A DNA stretch of 43,668 bases from JBEKYD01 sp049509915. Its GTDB lineage: Bacteria; Acidobacteriota; Terriglobia; Bryobacterales; Bryobacteraceae. Location of the stretch: positions 1 through 43,668 of the forward strand of contig JBEKZL010000119.1 in NCBI GenBank assembly GCA_049509915.1, in the 5' to 3' direction. The stretch's first letter is position 1, and each line of letters opens with the position of its first letter. Shown here piece after piece: positions 1 to 9,131 of the stretch. The notes beneath the pieces were generated by a model. The model saw only the letters and a program-made list of their open reading frames with translations, was not told where the DNA came from and did no database searches. A program made the translations under genes and the position numbers.

Positions 1-2196
1 ACGCCCTCCGCGTTCCAGCCGAATTTCCGCGGTTCGGGGGCGCAGCTGTTTGGCGATGGCTTCGTGGCCAAGTTCAGCGCGGCCGGAGCGCTGGTATACC
101 TAACCTACCTGGGCGGCAGCGGAGACGACGCCGCCAGCGCCATTGCGGTGGATTCGGCGGGCGACGCTTATGTTTGCGGCCTGACCACGTCCAGCAACTT
201 TCCCACCACCGCGAACGCTTACCAAACCGTGTACGGCGGCGCCGGCAACGCCGCGGCCGGCTACAGCGGCGATGCGTTTGTGGCCAAACTCAACCCCAGC
301 GGCAACACCTTGATCTATTCCACTTACCTGGGCGGCAACGATAACGATGCCGCGGCCGCCATCGCCATCGATGCATCCGGCAACGCTTACGTGGCGGGCG
401 CCACCGCGTCGCGGAACTTCCCCGCTACCCCCGGCGCCTACCAGACCACCATGAACGGCGCCGGCGGCGAGCCTGTCATGCCTATCTACGGAACGCCCGT
501 GTGGGATCCAGGCGATGCTTTCGTCGCCAAGTTCGATCCCACCGGCTCCAAGTTGCTGGAATGCACCATGCTGGGCGGAGGCTCCGACGATGCCGCATTG
601 GCCATCGCGCTCGATCCCTCCGGCAACATCTATATCGGCGGCTTTACCATTTCCGGGAATTTTCCCGTTACCGCTGGCGCGTTCGACACCGTTTTCGGCG
701 GCACCGATCCACAGGACTATTGGTTCAACATGGGCGACGGCTTCGTGGCCAAGTTCAACCCCACCTTGACCAAGCTGATGTACAGCACCTATTTCGGCGG
801 TGCGGGAGACGATTCGGTATCGGCCATCGCGGTGGACTCGGCCGGCGAGGTCTACATGACCGGCTCGACCAGCAGCGGCTCGAGCGGCACATTCCCGCTC
901 AAAACGTCCGCCGGCGTTTTCCAGCCGAAATATGGCGGTTACCTCGTGCTCCCACCGGATTTTAGTGTCGAGCAATTGTTCGGCGACGCTTACGTGGCCA
1001 AGTTGAATGCCGCCGGTTCGGCACTGGTCTACCTGAGTTATCTGGGCGGAAGCAATAACGACGCGGGGACGGCCATTGCCATCGATAACGCGGGGAACGC
1101 CTATGTCACCGGCTTCACCGATTCGCCCAACTTCCCGCTGGCGGGCGCGCCGTTTCAATCGACCTTCGGCGGCGATGGCGGCTCCGTGTCGATCCAGAGC
1201 GAACTGTTCGGCGATGCTTTCCTGGCCGTGGTCAATCCCACCGCCACGGCGCTAATATACAGCACGTATCTGGGCGGCAAGGCCGACGATCTAGGCAACG
1301 GCATTGCGATCGATGGAAAGGGCAACGTTTATGTAGCCGGCAACACGGTGTCGACGAATTTCCCGGTTACCACCAAGGCGTTTCAGCCCGCCTACGCCGG
1401 CGGCGGCCCGCTCTATGGCGGCATGGGCCGCGGCGATGCGTTCTACTCTGTCTTCGCCGGCGTGAACACCGGCCCGGCCGGCCCGGTCATTTCGTCGGTA
1501 TCGAATAACGCGAGCGGAACGGCGACCATCGCGCCGAATACCTGGGTTTCGATTTACGGCACCGGCCTCGCACCCGACTCGCGCCTCTGGCAGGGTTCGG
1601 ATTTCGTGAACGGCCAGATGCCCACCGGGCTCGACGGCGTGAGCGTCACCATGAACGGAACGCCCGCCTACGTCGAATACATCAACGCCACACAGATCAA
1701 TGTGTTGACGCCGCTCAGCCTGACGGCCGGCCCGGTACAGGTGGTGGTGACCAATGGAACGACGGCCAGTGCTGCCTTTCCGGCTACAGCGCAGGCGGTT
1801 GCTCCCGCGTTCTTTGTTTTCGGCGGCGGTCCGTACGTGGCCGCGGTTCACGTCGCCGGCAGCTTTCCGTACATCGGGCCCACGAACTTGTATCCGGGAT
1901 ACAGTTCGCCTGCGGCTCCAGGCGAAACGATCGAACTCTACGCCAATGGCTTCGGCGCGATTACTCCCGCCGTAACCGCCGGATCGGCCGCGCAGGTGGG
2001 AAATCTGCCGACTCTGCCCGTGGTGACTATCGGCGGCATACAGGCCACGGTGACTTATGCCGGCATAAATGGCGCTCCCGGCGAGTTCCAGTTCAACGTC
2101 GTGATACCGCCTTCGCTCCCCGCCGGGGACGCCGCCATCTCGGCCAGCTACAACGGCGTCACCACCCAGAGCGGGACGCTGATTACAATTCAGTAG
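1..2196 (+). CDS. SBBP beta-propeller repeat protein with TIGR03437 C-terminal domain (5' truncated)
   Basis: The reading frame is open from base 1, so the true start lies upstream of the window. Most of the protein is a series of roughly 70-100-residue repeats with the pattern Y-S-T-Y-L-G-G, then DDxxxAIAVD, GNAYVAG, NFPxT and GDAFVAKLN. At least seven copies are visible; this is the SBBP (beta-propeller) repeat signature. The last 230 residues, from about base 1490, start with ISSVSNNASGTATIAPNTWVSIYGTGL and similar text typical of the TIGR03437 'Solibacter C-terminal' domain. It is expected to be a secreted or surface protein. No catalytic motif is visible and its role is unknown. The repeats are diverged at DNA level, so they are protein repeats rather than a simple tandem DNA array. 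Confidence 0.9.
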   Translation, partial: TPSAFQPNFRGSGAQLFGDGFVAKFSAAGALVYLTYLGGSGDDAASAIAVDSAGDAYVCGLTTSSNFPTTANAYQTVYGGAGNAAAGYSGDAFVAKLNPSGNTLIYSTYLGGNDNDAAAAIAIDASGNAYVAGATASRNFPATPGAYQTTMNGAGGEPVMPIYGTPVWDPGDAFVAKFDPTGSKLLECTMLGGGSDDAALAIALDPSGNIYIGGFTISGNFPVTAGAFDTVFGGTDPQDYWFNMGDGFVAKFNPTLTKLMYSTYFGGAGDDSVSAIAVDSAGEVYMTGSTSSGSSGTFPLKTSAGVFQPKYGGYLVLPPDFSVEQLFGDAYVAKLNAAGSALVYLSYLGGSNNDAGTAIAIDNAGNAYVTGFTDSPNFPLAGAPFQSTFGGDGGSVSIQSELFGDAFLAVVNPTATALIYSTYLGGKADDLGNGIAIDGKGNVYVAGNTVSTNFPVTTKAFQPAYAGGGPLYGGMGRGDAFYSVFAGVNTGPAGPVISSVSNNASGTATIAPNTWVSIYGTGLAPDSRLWQGSDFVNGQMPTGLDGVSVTMNGTPAYVEYINATQINVLTPLSLTAGPVQVVVTNGTTASAAFPATAQAVAPAFFVFGGGPYVAAVHVAGSFPYIGPTNLYPGYSSPAAPGETIELYANGFGAITPAVTAGSAAQVGNLPTLPVVTIGGIQATVTYAGINGAPGEFQFNVVIPPSLPAGDAAISASYNGVTTQSGTLITIQ

Positions 2197-2204
2197 CCGC
2201 GCGT

Positions 2205-3770
2205 TCACCGAAACTGGACGAAGCGGCCGGCGGCGTACACGTAAGCGGCGGAAACCTTGTCCAGGCCGGGGGCAGCCAGCGGCTGGCTGGCGGCGGCTCC
2301 GAGCGAAACCAGGAGCACGACGTCGTGAGGCGGCCCGGGCATATCCTGCGACGCCGGAATGTTGGCCAACAAGGCGGCGGGGACGGTCAGTTGTCCGGCG
2401 CCGGCGCGGGCGGTACAGAGGCACGCGCCGATGGCGGTGGTCACCTTGTCGGTGTTGGTGGCGACCAGCGCCACCAACTGCGCCGAAGACGGGGCCTTCC
2501 AATGCACCCTCAGCCCCTGGCTGCGCACCACCACAGGGGACTGATCGCGTTCGATCCAGTCGAGAGGTACCGGCCCGGTTAAGCTCCAGGTAAATGGACC
2601 GACATCCGTGCCGCCGGAGCCTTGCAGCCGGAAGGTTCCGGGTTCCAGAAAAAGGCCCGGCAATCGCGGGTTGACCGCCGGGCCGGCGCGGCCGGTGCGC
2701 GATTGGTAAAAGCCGGCGCCGGCGCGATAGAGCGGGTGCGTTCCGCCGGCTCCGGTCAGGATGAACTGCCCGCCGGCGTTCAGCCCGTGCCCCGCGGCCT
2801 GCGCACCGGAGAGGGGATCGGTCAAAACCGTCTCGGATTGAAAGCTGCTGGTGTAGGCCGTGCAGGTTCCGGGCGGAGGCATCAACAGCAAGGGCAGGAG
2901 CAGCAGCTCCGGGTTGTCTTTGGCGCCCAGTGTCACCGTAACCCGGTCGGAAATGTCATCGGCGTTCTGGTTAAGGGCGCGCATGCGGATTCGGCTGAGA
3001 GTGACGGCGGCGATTCTGGGTTCGCGCAACACGGGAAACACGGCAGGGCGGCAGGGGCCCGGCGCGGAACTGACGGCGACGGTGACCGCGTTGCTGGCGC
3101 GCAGGGGACCCGCTTCCAAATATACCGGGACAAAACAACCTTCCGGTGCGTCGGCGGGCAGGGTGAGGGGAATCTCGACCTCGCCGGGACGGGCGGAGGG
3201 AACCGGCGAGCCCGCGCGCACGGCGCGATTCCCCACGAATACGGTGATCGGCCGTGTACGTGCCAGGCCCGTGGCGAACAGTACGATTTGCCGGCCGGGG
3301 CGGGCGGGATTAGCGAGCGTATTGGCGCGGCGCGCACCGGAAGGTTCCAGATTATCGATACGGCCGGGGCCCCAGCCTTCCCCGTTGCGACTGAAAAGGC
3401 CGGGGTTGGACTCCACGATTTCGATCCGAAACGGCAGGCTGGGCCGGCCTCCGGCGGTGACCACCAGGCTGGCCGTACCGATGGGCGCGGCAGCGGGAAC
3501 AAGCGCCTCGATGCGCTCCGGGGTAGTGGACAGGATCCGCACCGGCAGTTCGGATTCGCCTTTGCGGATAACGACGGTGGCGTTCCCGGCCGTCCCGAAA
3601 CGGACTCCCTGAATCTGGAACCGTGCGCCGCGCGCCAACGCGCCGCCAGGTAGCGTGGGCGCGATCCGGCTGGCGGCGTTGACCACGCCATTCTGGCCGA
3701 TGCCCGGCTGCGCGGCCAACGTGGCCATCGATATGGAAACCGCGAACCACGCGGAGACGGCGCGAGTCAT
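2205..3770 (-). CDS. Secreted IPT/TIGR03437-like protein of unknown function
   Basis: 521 residues, convergent with the SBBP gene (8-nt gap between the stops). Residues 1-20 form a signal peptide ending near TLAAQP. Residues about 25-235 resemble an IPT-like fold followed by the TIGR03437 module: NAASRIAPTLPGG, FQIQGVRFG, then GRQIVLFATGLARTRPITVFVG and RASNAVTVAV. The C-terminal 280 residues match nothing I recognise and contain several short hydrophobic strands. The ATG at 3770 is preceded by a short AAGG-type ribosome site and leaves a clean signal peptide. Acidobacteria of this group carry many paralogues of such proteins, usually with no assigned function. Confidence 0.82.
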   Translation of the reverse strand: MTRAVSAWFAVSISMATLAAQPGIGQNGVVNAASRIAPTLPGGALARGARFQIQGVRFGTAGNATVVIRKGESELPVRILSTTPERIEALVPAAAPIGTASLVVTAGGRPSLPFRIEIVESNPGLFSRNGEGWGPGRIDNLEPSGARRANTLANPARPGRQIVLFATGLARTRPITVFVGNRAVRAGSPVPSARPGEVEIPLTLPADAPEGCFVPVYLEAGPLRASNAVTVAVSSAPGPCRPAVFPVLREPRIAAVTLSRIRMRALNQNADDISDRVTVTLGAKDNPELLLLPLLLMPPPGTCTAYTSSFQSETVLTDPLSGAQAAGHGLNAGGQFILTGAGGTHPLYRAGAGFYQSRTGRAGPAVNPRLPGLFLEPGTFRLQGSGGTDVGPFTWSLTGPVPLDWIERDQSPVVVRSQGLRVHWKAPSSAQLVALVATNTDKVTTAIGACLCTARAGAGQLTVPAALLANIPASQDMPGPPHDVVLLVSLGAAASQPLAAPGLDKVSAAYVYAAGRFVQFR

Positions 3771-3864
3771 CCTTACAGGCTAGCGCTCGGCCAACCCGCC
3801 CGGAAACCTGCCAGAATGGTCGAGTGCTAACCCGCATTTCTCGCAGAGGCTCTGGTACCATGTC

Positions 3865-4028
3865 GTGGCGCAGGCAGTCCTGCCTGCCGCGTCGGCAGTC
3901 ATGCCGACGTTTGCCTCCGACACTGTGTCGCAGCCCGGAAGAAGTGTCGAGACGACTCTCGACACGGCAGGCACGAATGCCTGCGCCACGGAAGGCTCGT
4001 GGTGGGGCAGGCGGTTCCTCCGCCTGCC
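3865..4028. repeat. Multi-hairpin palindromic repeat array (REP/MITE-like)
   Basis: Six small hairpins follow each other: 3870-3887 (7-bp stem, 4-nt loop), 3890-3909 (8-bp perfect stem, 4-nt loop), 3918-3930 (short), 3944-3965 (9-bp perfect stem, 4-nt loop), 3967-3984 (7-bp stem, 4-nt loop) and 4006-4028 (9-bp perfect stem, 5-nt loop). The segments 3865-3888 and 3966-3989 are also inverted copies of each other over 24 nt, differing only within the loop. This looks like a composite of interspersed palindromes between the 2205-3770 gene and the permease. It lies in the 287-nt gap upstream of 4058, where I see no other feature. Confidence 0.75.
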
Positions 4029-4057
4029 GGCTACGGTCGCCGGACAGGCGATTGTAA

Positions 4058-6523
4058 TTGCACGGGCAAGTGGGTGGCTTCTGGCCGATCGCGGCGCGGC
4101 TGGCGTGGCGCGATTTGCGATCTTCGCCGGCGCGGGCGGTATTCCTGGCGGCCACGATGGCGATCGGCGTAGCCAGCGTGGGAGGTGTGCGCGGCGCGGA
4201 TCGGGCGGCGCGCGAGGTTCTATCGCGCGACATGCGGATGTGGCTCGGCGGCGATTTGTGCCTGGACACGGGGGAACCGATCGACGGCGGTCAGTTCGCC
4301 GTGCTGGACCGCTGGCGGGCCGAAGGCATGGACTGGACGCTGGTCACGTGGGTGCTGTCGATGGCGTCGTCGTCGCAATCCCCCGACGCCGGTTCCCTGA
4401 GCGTTAAGGTAATCGATCCCGCCAGGTACCCGTTTTACGGTGCGCCGAGACTGGCGCCGCCGGTCACGCTGGCGCAGGCGCTGACGCCGGATTCGACCGT
4501 CATTTCCGACGATGCGGCGCGGCGATTCCAGGTGGGGGTGGGAGACTCCATCCGTATCGGTGGCCAGGTGTTTCGGATTGCGGCGGTGATTCGGGCGGAG
4601 CCGGAGCGGTTCGGCAGCTTCTTCGATTTGGGGCCGCGGGCGATTGTGTCCGAGGCCGGCGTCGAGCGCCTGGGCGCGGCTCGGGCCGCCGAGGCGCCGC
4701 TGCGCAGGATTCTGGTGCGATTGCCGCGCGGTGCCGATCTTCAGGCGGCGCGGCAGCGGCTGCAGGAAGTGGCGCCGGAAGGCGCGGTGGCCGATTATCG
4801 CGATAAGGCTGGGCCGGCCGTCTCGAAGACCGAACTCGTGCTTTCGTTCTGTTCCGTGGCGGCCTTTCTAGCCTTGGCCTTGAGCGTGATGGGCGCGGCG
4901 GTGACGGTGCGGCAGGCACTGGAGCAGCGCATGGAGACGCTGGCCGTGATGCGCATGCTGGGCGCGCGCGCATGGCAGATGGCGGCGTTCTTCACGTTCG
5001 AGACCGCGTGGCTGGCGGCGGCCGGGCTGGCGGCGGGAATTCCGCTGGGCTGGTGGATGCGGCGATGCCTGATGTCTCTGGGCGGCAAGTACGTGCCCTT
5101 TCCGGACGCGGCGGGCGGCGGATGCTGGGCGCTGGTCGAAATCACCATCGCGGCGGCGGCGATGATCTTGCCCATGGTGCTTCAACCGGTGGCCGCGATT
5201 CGGAAACTGCGTCCGCTGCTGGTACTGCGGCGCGCCACCGAAGCCGGCGCGGCACCGGCAGGCGTTCGAAAAACGATCTTGCCGGCGGCGCTCGGTGCCG
5301 GCGCGGCCTGGTTCGCCGTGGCGGTCCGCATGTTGCACTCGATGGCCATGGCCGCTCTGGTGGTGGGCGCGCTGGCGGTTGCCTCATTGGCCGCGGTTGG
5401 GCTGGTGGTGGCGGGGCTCAAGTGCCTGCGGCGGTTTGCCGGCCTGAGCGGCCGGCGCGTGGTGACGATGGGGATCGACCGCCTGGAGAGTAGCAGGCGG
5501 CGCGGCGCGGCCATGATTGCCTCCCTGGCGATCGGCCTAATGCTCATCATCGGCACATATCAGGCCGCCGGAGCGGTGGCGCGCGCGGTTACCATGGCCC
5601 TGCCGTTCGGCGGCGCGAACCTGGTGGTGGGCAACTTCGAGGACGAACATCGCGAGCAGGTGCGCTCGTTTCTTTTGGCCCAGCTCGGCGTGGAGGCGGT
5701 GCGGACGATCTCCATGGCCCGCCTGCGTCTGTCGGCCATCGATGGCAAACCGGGTGTCGAGCGGCTGTACTTTGTGGAGTGCGACCCAAGCGCCGGCACC
5801 GGCCATCTGCCGGCCAGGGTGACGGTGGCCGACGATCTGGCGTCGCGGCTGGGCCTGCGGGCGGGGTCGGGGTTGACTTTCCAGGCGCGCGAGCGGGGCA
5901 TTCCCGCCGTGGTGGCCGCCATCTATCGGCCTCGTCCGGAGGAGCGCTTCTGGTATTCGTTCAAACTGGATTCGGCGGGCCTGGACCTGCCCAACCGCTA
6001 CGACGAAGCGGTGGTCACGGTGCGTCCGGATCGCCTCGTCGCGGTGCGCGACGAACTGGGCGCGCGCTTCCCGACGCTGGCGGCGATCACGGCCGGAGAG
6101 GTCGAGGCGGCCATCGGCACGGTGTACTCCGATGGCGTAATGATGATTCGCCTGGTGGCGGGCTACGCCATCGCCGGCGGACTATGCGTGTTGATCGCGA
6201 TGGTGGCGGCATCGCGGGCGGGGCGCTTGCGGGAAATGGGAATTCTGGCGGCGCTGGGCGGGCGGCCGCGCACCATAGCGGGGATTTATACAGTAGAGTT
6301 CGCCGCCACCGGTCTGCTGGCCGCGGCGATTGGCGGCCTGCTGGCCTGCGGCTTTGGGGTGGTCGTGACCAGCGCGATTTTTCGACGCCTCGAAGTCGCG
6401 CTGGAATGGAAAGCAATCGCGGGCGCCGTACTGGCGGCGCCGCTGGTCACGATCGCCGCGGGATGGCTGCCTGCCTGGCGGCTGTTGCGGCGCAAACCCA
6501 TGGAAGCGCTACGGCGAGAATAA
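4058..6523 (+). CDS. FtsX-like ABC transporter permease (YbbP type)
   Basis: 821 residues with the duplicated MacB_PCD + FtsX layout. There is an N-terminal membrane segment (about residues 28-48), a large extracytoplasmic region, then a cluster of membrane helices around 265-380. Two central helices, a second extracytoplasmic domain and three final helices (about 690-800) follow. Such double-length permeases work with a LolD/MacB-like ATPase in lipid or lipoprotein handling, or as mechanotransmission proteins; no ATPase gene is in the window. The start is TTG at 4058; an in-frame GTG at 4070 (GGFWPIAARLAW) is an equally good alternative. It stands alone, downstream of the hairpin array. Confidence 0.85.
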   Translation: MHGQVGGFWPIAARLAWRDLRSSPARAVFLAATMAIGVASVGGVRGADRAAREVLSRDMRMWLGGDLCLDTGEPIDGGQFAVLDRWRAEGMDWTLVTWVLSMASSSQSPDAGSLSVKVIDPARYPFYGAPRLAPPVTLAQALTPDSTVISDDAARRFQVGVGDSIRIGGQVFRIAAVIRAEPERFGSFFDLGPRAIVSEAGVERLGAARAAEAPLRRILVRLPRGADLQAARQRLQEVAPEGAVADYRDKAGPAVSKTELVLSFCSVAAFLALALSVMGAAVTVRQALEQRMETLAVMRMLGARAWQMAAFFTFETAWLAAAGLAAGIPLGWWMRRCLMSLGGKYVPFPDAAGGGCWALVEITIAAAAMILPMVLQPVAAIRKLRPLLVLRRATEAGAAPAGVRKTILPAALGAGAAWFAVAVRMLHSMAMAALVVGALAVASLAAVGLVVAGLKCLRRFAGLSGRRVVTMGIDRLESSRRRGAAMIASLAIGLMLIIGTYQAAGAVARAVTMALPFGGANLVVGNFEDEHREQVRSFLLAQLGVEAVRTISMARLRLSAIDGKPGVERLYFVECDPSAGTGHLPARVTVADDLASRLGLRAGSGLTFQARERGIPAVVAAIYRPRPEERFWYSFKLDSAGLDLPNRYDEAVVTVRPDRLVAVRDELGARFPTLAAITAGEVEAAIGTVYSDGVMMIRLVAGYAIAGGLCVLIAMVAASRAGRLREMGILAALGGRPRTIAGIYTVEFAATGLLAAAIGGLLACGFGVVVTSAIFRRLEVALEWKAIAGAVLAAPLVTIAAGWLPAWRLLRRKPMEALRRE

Positions 6524-6527
6524 AAAG

Positions 6528-6569
6528 CGGGCAGGCTCGCAGGGATTGTCGGTGAGGATGACCTGCCCG
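6528..6569 (+). terminator. Possible terminator hairpin after the permease gene
   Basis: An 8-bp perfect inverted repeat (CGGGCAGG at 6528-6535 and its complement at 6562-6569) with a 26-nt loop starts four bases after the stop codon of the permease gene. The following bases (CTAGTTTAG) are only weakly T-rich, so Rho-independent function is uncertain. Confidence 0.35.
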
Positions 6570-7077
6570 TCTAGTTTAGTCAGGACGGGACGCGCTTACG
6601 CGGCCCTTTGAGTCGAAAACCTCGGTACGCGTGGGAAGTTGCGAGGCTGAGAAGGGGTGGTGGGTAAGATGGGTACTGATCCAATCTCAGGTAGTGGGCG
6701 GCCTTGGGCCATTGCCCAATCGGCCTCTAAGTGTTGGTTGTCAAAGGGCTTCTACCGGCCGGGCTTCACGGATCGGTATACCCCGTAACTGGCCGCAGCC
6801 GACCTTGACGTTAACGCTATAACCCCCAAAATTCGCCCCGGGACGGCGGCCGCTACCGCCGCTAACAAATCGAATAGCCTCATTGGGTACTAGCATAGGT
6901 ACTGGTACAGCTCTCGGCGGCGCGGTGCCAAAACTCTGCCTAAATCGACGCAATCGGGTGCTATAACTTTGTTTAAGACCAGAATGGTTTAGTATTCCGC
7001 CGGAGTTTTCACTGCTTTTCAACGGGGGCAGACGACTGAGCCGTCTTCTGGAGTAGACGTCATCTTGGGGACCTTGC
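6570..7077. other. Long gene-poor spacer upstream of the acyltransferase gene
   Basis: About 510 nt without a convincing gene. Short open frames on both strands lack ribosome sites and protein-like composition. By eye it is less GC-rich than its flanks (for example around 6810-6850 and 6955-7020). An imperfect 8-bp stem with a 6-nt loop lies at 7029-7050, just upstream of the next start codon, and could be part of a leader. No tRNA, riboswitch or transposase remnant is recognisable. Confidence 0.5.
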
Positions 7078-8205
7078 ATGCCTCTGTCGTCCGCGCAGAT
7101 TGAAGTTGCCGCCGGTTTTCCAGTGAAGCCTCTAGCGCCGATGCGCGCTCACATCTTTACGTCAGCGGCGGATCTGAATCGGTTGTCCGATCTGGTTAAA
7201 CCTCAGCTGAGAGGCCGCGATACACTCGATCCGCGATTCTATTTGGCATCCATTACGAGTGCGTGGATTCCGCGCGTGATTGTTATCACCTCCGATGAAT
7301 CCATCGTTGGTGTCGTATGCGCGAAGGAACGGAAGATAGCCGGGATTCCGACCGGCATCATCCACATCGATACCACCCTCTCGAGTATCCTGGCCGACGA
7401 TTCGATGAGCGCCGAGAGCGTGTTCGAGACGGCGATACGCCGATTGCTGGCGGCTCCAGGGGTGCGCGGTCTACGGCTGTTTATTCCTCCCGGCGGGGAC
7501 GAGCAGCGTGCGATTCAAGCAGTTGTCGCCGCCGCGCCGCTTGACGAATGTTACCGGAAAGTCGATTACCATCTCCTTCTGCGCCTCCCACCGTCGTTCG
7601 AGCTCTTTCTTCGGGAGTTGGGGGCCCATACCCGGCGAAATTTTCGATACTATCGGCGGCGTTTTGAGTCGGCGGGCGGTGAGTACGTCGAAGAAATGAC
7701 CTTAGCGGAATTCCGTGTGGCTGCGTTCGAATTGCTCGCCAAAGATGTCGTCGGAGCCGACCTCGATGGATTGAATCGATCCCTGCGCATGTTGTCCGCG
7801 GTGAACCGTCCATTGCTCGCCGGATTGCGGCGCGATGGGAAATGGGTCGGCATTCTTGGCGGGTGGTACGAATCGAATCGCGCGACGGTGCACCTCCAAA
7901 TGAACAACGACCGCGAATATGCCCGGGATTCTTTATGCACCGCATTGCGGGCCTATGTAATTGAGGGTTTAGTGGCGAAAAATATAAGGGGCCTTCTGTT
8001 TTGGGCAGGCGTCGGGCCCCCTTTGTCAAACCACGCAGAGCCCGTTCCGACCATTTTTGCGTCCTTGGACACGCCGGGATTTTGGTGGCGGACGTGCCGG
8101 CGAGTCATTCGCCGAATAAAGCCGCGATTGCCGCCCCCGGTTCGTGGGATTGCCGGTTGGATTGCGCCGCGCGCAACCTGCGATTCCGGCTCCGATGTCT
8201 CTTGA
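7078..8205 (+). CDS. FemAB/GNAT-like (BioF2-type) acyltransferase
   Basis: 375 residues. The N-terminal half (about residues 40-170) has the alternating strands and helices of a GNAT-like fold (IPRVIVITSDESIVGVVCAKE). The centre holds the basic helix LGAHTRRNFRYYRRRFE (residues 181-197), typical of FemAB/BioF2-like acetyltransferase domains (PF13480 group), followed by a second GNAT-like half (residues 205-320, WVGILGGWYESNRATVHLQMNND). Such proteins often act in cell-envelope or exopolysaccharide modification; the substrate here is unknown. The ATG at 7078 has a GGGG-type ribosome site about 8 nt upstream; Met22 (7141) is an alternative. Its end overlaps the methyltransferase gene by 11 nt, suggesting coupled translation. 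Confidence 0.7.
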   Translation: MPLSSAQIEVAAGFPVKPLAPMRAHIFTSAADLNRLSDLVKPQLRGRDTLDPRFYLASITSAWIPRVIVITSDESIVGVVCAKERKIAGIPTGIIHIDTTLSSILADDSMSAESVFETAIRRLLAAPGVRGLRLFIPPGGDEQRAIQAVVAAAPLDECYRKVDYHLLLRLPPSFELFLRELGAHTRRNFRYYRRRFESAGGEYVEEMTLAEFRVAAFELLAKDVVGADLDGLNRSLRMLSAVNRPLLAGLRRDGKWVGILGGWYESNRATVHLQMNNDREYARDSLCTALRAYVIEGLVAKNIRGLLFWAGVGPPLSNHAEPVPTIFASLDTPGFWWRTCRRVIRRIKPRLPPPVRGIAGWIAPRATCDSGSDVS

Positions 8206-8857
8206 TTCGATCGAGATAAGCCCGGGCCTGCGATACCTCCGCGATTCCATTAGCCGGTTGGAAGGCTGGTGGTTTGATCTGACCCGTCATGTCTCCACGG
8301 CCGGCCTTGCCCAGTTGGACGGACTCTCGCTCGCCGGCGACGCCAAAAGCGGCTTCATGTATCTGCCAGCCCGGCCCGCTCCGGTCCGGTTAGCGTTGCG
8401 CGATCTGCCGATTAGAGAGTACGAGAATTATACCTTTGTGGATTTAGGCTCCGGGAAGGGCCGGATGCTGTTTCTGGCTGCGGAATATCCCTTTCGCAGA
8501 ATAGAAGGCGTCGAGTTCGCTCGCGAACTTCATACGGAGGCCCAACGGAATATAGCTCGTTACCGCAATCGCCACAGAAGATGTCCGCGAATTGAATCTG
8601 TGAACGTCGATGCCGCGGACTACATGTTCCCCAGGGAGAACCTGGTGATCGCCATGTTCAATCCGTTCGGGCCCGATGTGATGGACACGGTTCTACGGCG
8701 CGTGCGCACCTCGGTGGAGGAACACGCCCGCGATGTCCTTCTGATGATGCTGTTTCCCGAACATGCGGCGGTTGTGGACTCAAGCCGCCATTGGCGGGCA
8801 CTCAAGCGCACTCGTCGCTATCATATCTACCGTATCCTTAACAAAGGCCTGGAATGA
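8195..8857 (+). CDS. Class I SAM-dependent methyltransferase
   Basis: 220 residues from the ATG at 8195. Motif I is clear (FVDLGSGKGR, residues 81-90), followed by the acidic strand IEGVEFA (residues 103-109) that binds the SAM ribose and by FNPFG in the motif IV position. The glycine-rich loop and its spacing resemble Dot1-like or small-molecule methyltransferases. The start was chosen because it overlaps the end of the acyltransferase gene by 11 nt and precedes the conserved region by about 80 residues; the frame is open further upstream to 8144. The two genes probably form one unit. The substrate cannot be read from the sequence. Confidence 0.78.
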   Translation: MSLDSIEISPGLRYLRDSISRLEGWWFDLTRHVSTAGLAQLDGLSLAGDAKSGFMYLPARPAPVRLALRDLPIREYENYTFVDLGSGKGRMLFLAAEYPFRRIEGVEFARELHTEAQRNIARYRNRHRRCPRIESVNVDAADYMFPRENLVIAMFNPFGPDVMDTVLRRVRTSVEEHARDVLLMMLFPEHAAVVDSSRHWRALKRTRRYHIYRILNKGLE

Positions 8858-8888
8858 TACCGACAATTCAGGCGCGCGATGCTCGTGC

Positions 8889-8894
8889 TAAAAT
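8889..8894 (+). promoter_or_regulatory. Candidate -10 element for tRNA-Thr
   Basis: TAAAAT lies 12 nt before the 5' end of the tRNA gene, close to where transcription would be expected to start. No good -35 box is visible at the right distance (best TTCAGG at 8867), so this is tentative. Confidence 0.3.
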
Positions 8895-8905
8895 GACCGC
8901 TGAAG

Positions 8906-8981
8906 GCCACAGTAGCTCAGTTGGTAGAGCGGCGGTTTCGTAAACCGCAGGTCTCCGGTTCAAGCCCGGACTGTGGCTCCA
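8906..8981 (+). tRNA. tRNA-Thr (anticodon CGT)
   Basis: A 76-nt cloverleaf with every arm paired. The acceptor stem GCCACAG pairs with CTGTGGC, and the D arm is GCTCAGTTGGTAGAGC. The anticodon stem GCGGT/ACCGC carries the loop TTCGTAA, giving anticodon CGT (reads ACG, Thr). The T arm is TCCGG-TTCAAGC-CCGGA. The CCA end is encoded (8979-8981). It lies between the methyltransferase gene and the sugar-metabolism operon. Confidence 0.97.
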
Positions 8982-9063
8982 TTCCTTCCCGCGATTCCCT
9001 TTCGGCCGGCTTTGGCAGGAACGTCCTGGTGCCATTCCTGTTGCCGGCTCGCCTGGAAACCCA

Positions 9064-9093
9064 TTGACGGAGTTGCGCGCGCGGGGCTACAAT
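9064..9093 (+). promoter_or_regulatory. Sigma-70-like promoter for the transaldolase operon
   Basis: TTGACG at 9064-9069 and TACAAT at 9088-9093 are separated by 18 nt, close to the vegetative consensus. Transcription would start near 9100, leaving a leader of about 30 nt before the GGAGG ribosome site (9123-9127) and the ATG at 9132. Confidence 0.6.
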
Positions 9094-9131
9094 CTGGTTG
9101 CACACGTTATCATGTTGATTTTGGAGGTTTT

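Noticed and set aside
100..1158. Long minus-strand open frame of 352 codons opposite the SBBP protein
   Set aside because: It is an antisense shadow of GC-rich repeats; the plus strand encodes clear SBBP repeats and the minus frame has low-complexity, Arg/Gly/Ala-rich text with no ribosome site.
6741..7079. 112-codon minus-strand frame in the long spacer
   Set aside because: No ribosome site, no hydrophobic or domain pattern, and Arg/Ser/Gly-rich composition like other non-coding frames here.
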